A model generated the notes under the pieces. It did not search any database, had not been told where the DNA came from, and worked only from the letters and a program-made list of their open reading frames with translations. Of a stretch of DNA of 5,719 nucleotides, positions 5,048 through 5,719 are shown piece by piece (within the stretch, counting starts at the first letter, position 1; each line of letters opens with the position of its first letter). A program made the translations under genes and the position numbers. This stretch comes from Clostridia bacterium. GTDB lineage: Bacteria > Bacillota_A > Clostridia > Christensenellales > Borkfalkiaceae. Location: contig JAFWAM010000194.1 in NCBI GenBank assembly GCA_017507595.1, positions 1 to 5,719 of the forward strand, given 5' to 3'.

Positions 5048-5079
5048 TTGAAAAATTTTTAGAAAGCCCCTTTTTTCAA
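5048..5079. repeat. 8-bp inverted repeat in A/T-tract DNA
   Basis: TTGAAAAA (5048-5055) and TTTTTCAA (5072-5079) with a 16-base loop that includes AGAAAGCCCC. It lies midway between the divergent genes. It is too AT-rich for a convincing terminator and could be an operator or curved-DNA element. Confidence 0.35.
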
Positions 5080-5130
5080 GAGGCCGCGTAAACAATATTT
5101 TATATTAAGAAGGGAAAAAAGTCCACACAA

Positions 5131-5151
5131 TTTGACCCAAAATCCGTCAAA
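5131..5151. repeat. TTTGAC-N9-GTCAAA palindrome, possible operator
   Basis: Perfect 6-bp inverted half-sites, 15 bp apart start to start, about 45 bp upstream of the TTGACA box of the + strand gene. Geometry and position would suit a dimeric regulator, but the half-sites are short. Confidence 0.35.
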
Positions 5152-5195
5152 AACTTTTCTTTTGAGGGACGCGCAAGGTAAAACAAGCGGTTTTG

Positions 5196-5224
5196 TTGAC
5201 ATTTTTGTCCTTTTGTAGTAAAAC
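5196..5224 (+). promoter_or_regulatory. Sigma-A-type promoter for the Cys-rich protein gene
   Basis: A perfect -35 TTGACA (5196-5201), a 17-bp spacer and a -10 TAAAAC (5219-5224, four of six matches). The predicted start near 5231 leaves a leader of about 28 bases containing the ribosome binding site. The perfect -35 and exact spacing make this the best promoter in the window. Confidence 0.68.
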
Positions 5225-5246
5225 TATAGGTGAAAAAGACTAAAGC

Positions 5247-5252
5247 GAGGGG
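5247..5252 (+). promoter_or_regulatory. Ribosome binding site of the Cys-rich protein gene
   Basis: GAGGGG six bases before the ATG at 5259-5261. It supports this start for a gene that is otherwise incomplete in the window. Confidence 0.75.
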
Positions 5253-5258
5253 CTTTGT

Positions 5259-5719
5259 ATGAAAAAGCTTTTGACTGCCTTATTGATAATAATAATTATT
5301 GTCGCCGCGGGGGCCGTGGTATATTTTAATTACGGCCTTGGATGGCTCAAGGATATCTGCCCACATATTGAGGGCGCGGCCGTCAGGGTAAAGGACCCTA
5401 CTTGCACGGAGGAGGGGCTTGACGAGATAAGCTGCAGGATTTGCGGTGCCACCGTAAGACAGGTCGCCGTCAAGGTAAGGGATCACGAGGATACTGATCT
5501 TAACTGCGCCTGTGATGATTGCGGTGCAATAAATCACACCCCGGGTCAGTGGCAGACGACGGTTGCCGCCACCTGCCTTGAAAATGGCGAAAAGACGCTT
5601 TTTTGCGATACGTGTGGCGAAATTCTCGACCAAATGACCACACAAAAGGGCGATTGCGTGGATAAAAACGGCGATTGCCAATGCGACGTTTGTTATGAAA
5701 TCAGCCACACCGAAGGTGA
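5259..5719 (+). CDS. Membrane-anchored or secreted Cys-rich repeat protein; 3' end outside window
   Basis: The frame is open from the ATG at 5259 to the window end (153 codons, no stop). The N terminus 'MKKLLTALLIIIIIVAAGAV' is a signal peptide or signal anchor (about 4-22) with no lipobox, so the rest is extracytoplasmic. The body carries repeated Cys pairs: 'CTEEGLDEISCRICGATV' (49-66), 'CACDDCG' (83-89), 'CLENGEKTLFCDTCGEIL' (106-123) and 'CVDKNGDCQCDVCYEISH' (133-150). The pattern (T-C-x5-6-G-x4-C-x-x-C-G, and H-T-P-G-x-W before an A-T-C) is typical of tandem repeats in surface proteins of gut clostridia, often written 'ATCTEDG...C..CG'. Whether the pairs bind metal or form disulfides is unknown. 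It has its own promoter and ribosome binding site and diverges from the sigma operon, so a link to that envelope-stress-like system is possible but unproven. Confidence 0.82.
   Translation, partial: MKKLLTALLIIIIIVAAGAVVYFNYGLGWLKDICPHIEGAAVRVKDPTCTEEGLDEISCRICGATVRQVAVKVRDHEDTDLNCACDDCGAINHTPGQWQTTVAATCLENGEKTLFCDTCGEILDQMTTQKGDCVDKNGDCQCDVCYEISHTEG

Larger units (their letters stand above)
4914..5258. other. Divergent AT-rich promoter region between the sigma operon and the Cys-rich protein gene
   Basis: This 345-bp stretch has no convincing gene on either strand. It separates two divergent units, so both promoters must lie here unless transcription enters from outside. The centre (about 5030-5120) is rich in A- and T-tracts and probably curved. 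It contains a good TTGACA promoter for the + strand gene, a TATATT -10-like box for the - strand operon (5002-5007), and several short inverted repeats. No riboswitch or small RNA could be recognised. Confidence 0.6.

Noticed and set aside
5132..5160. A second + strand promoter starting with TTGACC
   Set aside because: At a 17-bp spacing the -10 position reads TTTTCT, which is too poor, and the TTGACA promoter 64 bp downstream is far better.
5280..5708. A 142-codon open frame on the - strand opposite the Cys-rich protein gene
   Set aside because: The opposite frame has a promoter, a GAGGGG site, a signal peptide and periodic CxxC motifs. The - strand frame has none of these and is its shadow.
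1..5719. CRISPR array, tRNA or rRNA genes, insertion sequence or attachment sites
   Set aside because: No regularly spaced direct repeats, no tRNA-like cloverleaf or rRNA-like stretch, and no transposase or integrase frame were seen on either strand.

Overview
The window looks like chromosome from an anaerobic member of the Bacillota, most likely an uncultured gut-type clostridium. The evidence is G-rich Shine-Dalgarno sites, AT-rich intergenic DNA with TTGACA-type promoters, a lipoprotein signal peptide, a clostridial-type ECF sigma factor with an RsgI-like anti-sigma factor, and a Cys-rich 'CxxCG' repeat surface protein. Genus cannot be fixed from the sequence.

Layout. Positions 1-1650 (+ strand) hold a housekeeping run: the 3' end of a tRNA-dihydrouridine synthase gene, a nitrilase-fold protein that appears to have lost its whole Glu-Lys-Cys triad, and trmL, a SPOUT tRNA wobble 2'-O-methyltransferase. 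Positions 1651-1949 carry no convincing gene. They hold a dense series of inverted repeats, including terminators for both converging transcription units. Positions 1950-4913 (- strand) form a compact three-gene operon read from 4913 down to 1950: an ECF sigma factor, a single-pass membrane anti-sigma factor that overlaps it by one base, and a lipoprotein 25 bp further on. Positions 4914-5258 are a divergent, AT-rich promoter region. From 5259 (+ strand) a membrane-anchored or secreted Cys-rich repeat protein begins and runs off the window end.

The most interesting unit is the sigma/anti-sigma/lipoprotein operon. The extracytoplasmic part of the anti-sigma factor and the N-terminal part of the lipoprotein carry the same domain, related to the RsgI middle domain. 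Both keep the Asn-Pro dipeptide at which clostridial RsgI proteins are known to autocleave. The anti-sigma factor then has four degenerate helical repeats. The lipoprotein instead has about 270 residues of highly charged helix and no cytoplasmic part. Inference: this is a cell-envelope sensing module in which a lipidated paralogue of the sensor domain works with, competes with or shields the membrane anti-sigma factor. The divergent Cys-rich protein is a candidate target or partner, but no shared promoter motif proves this.
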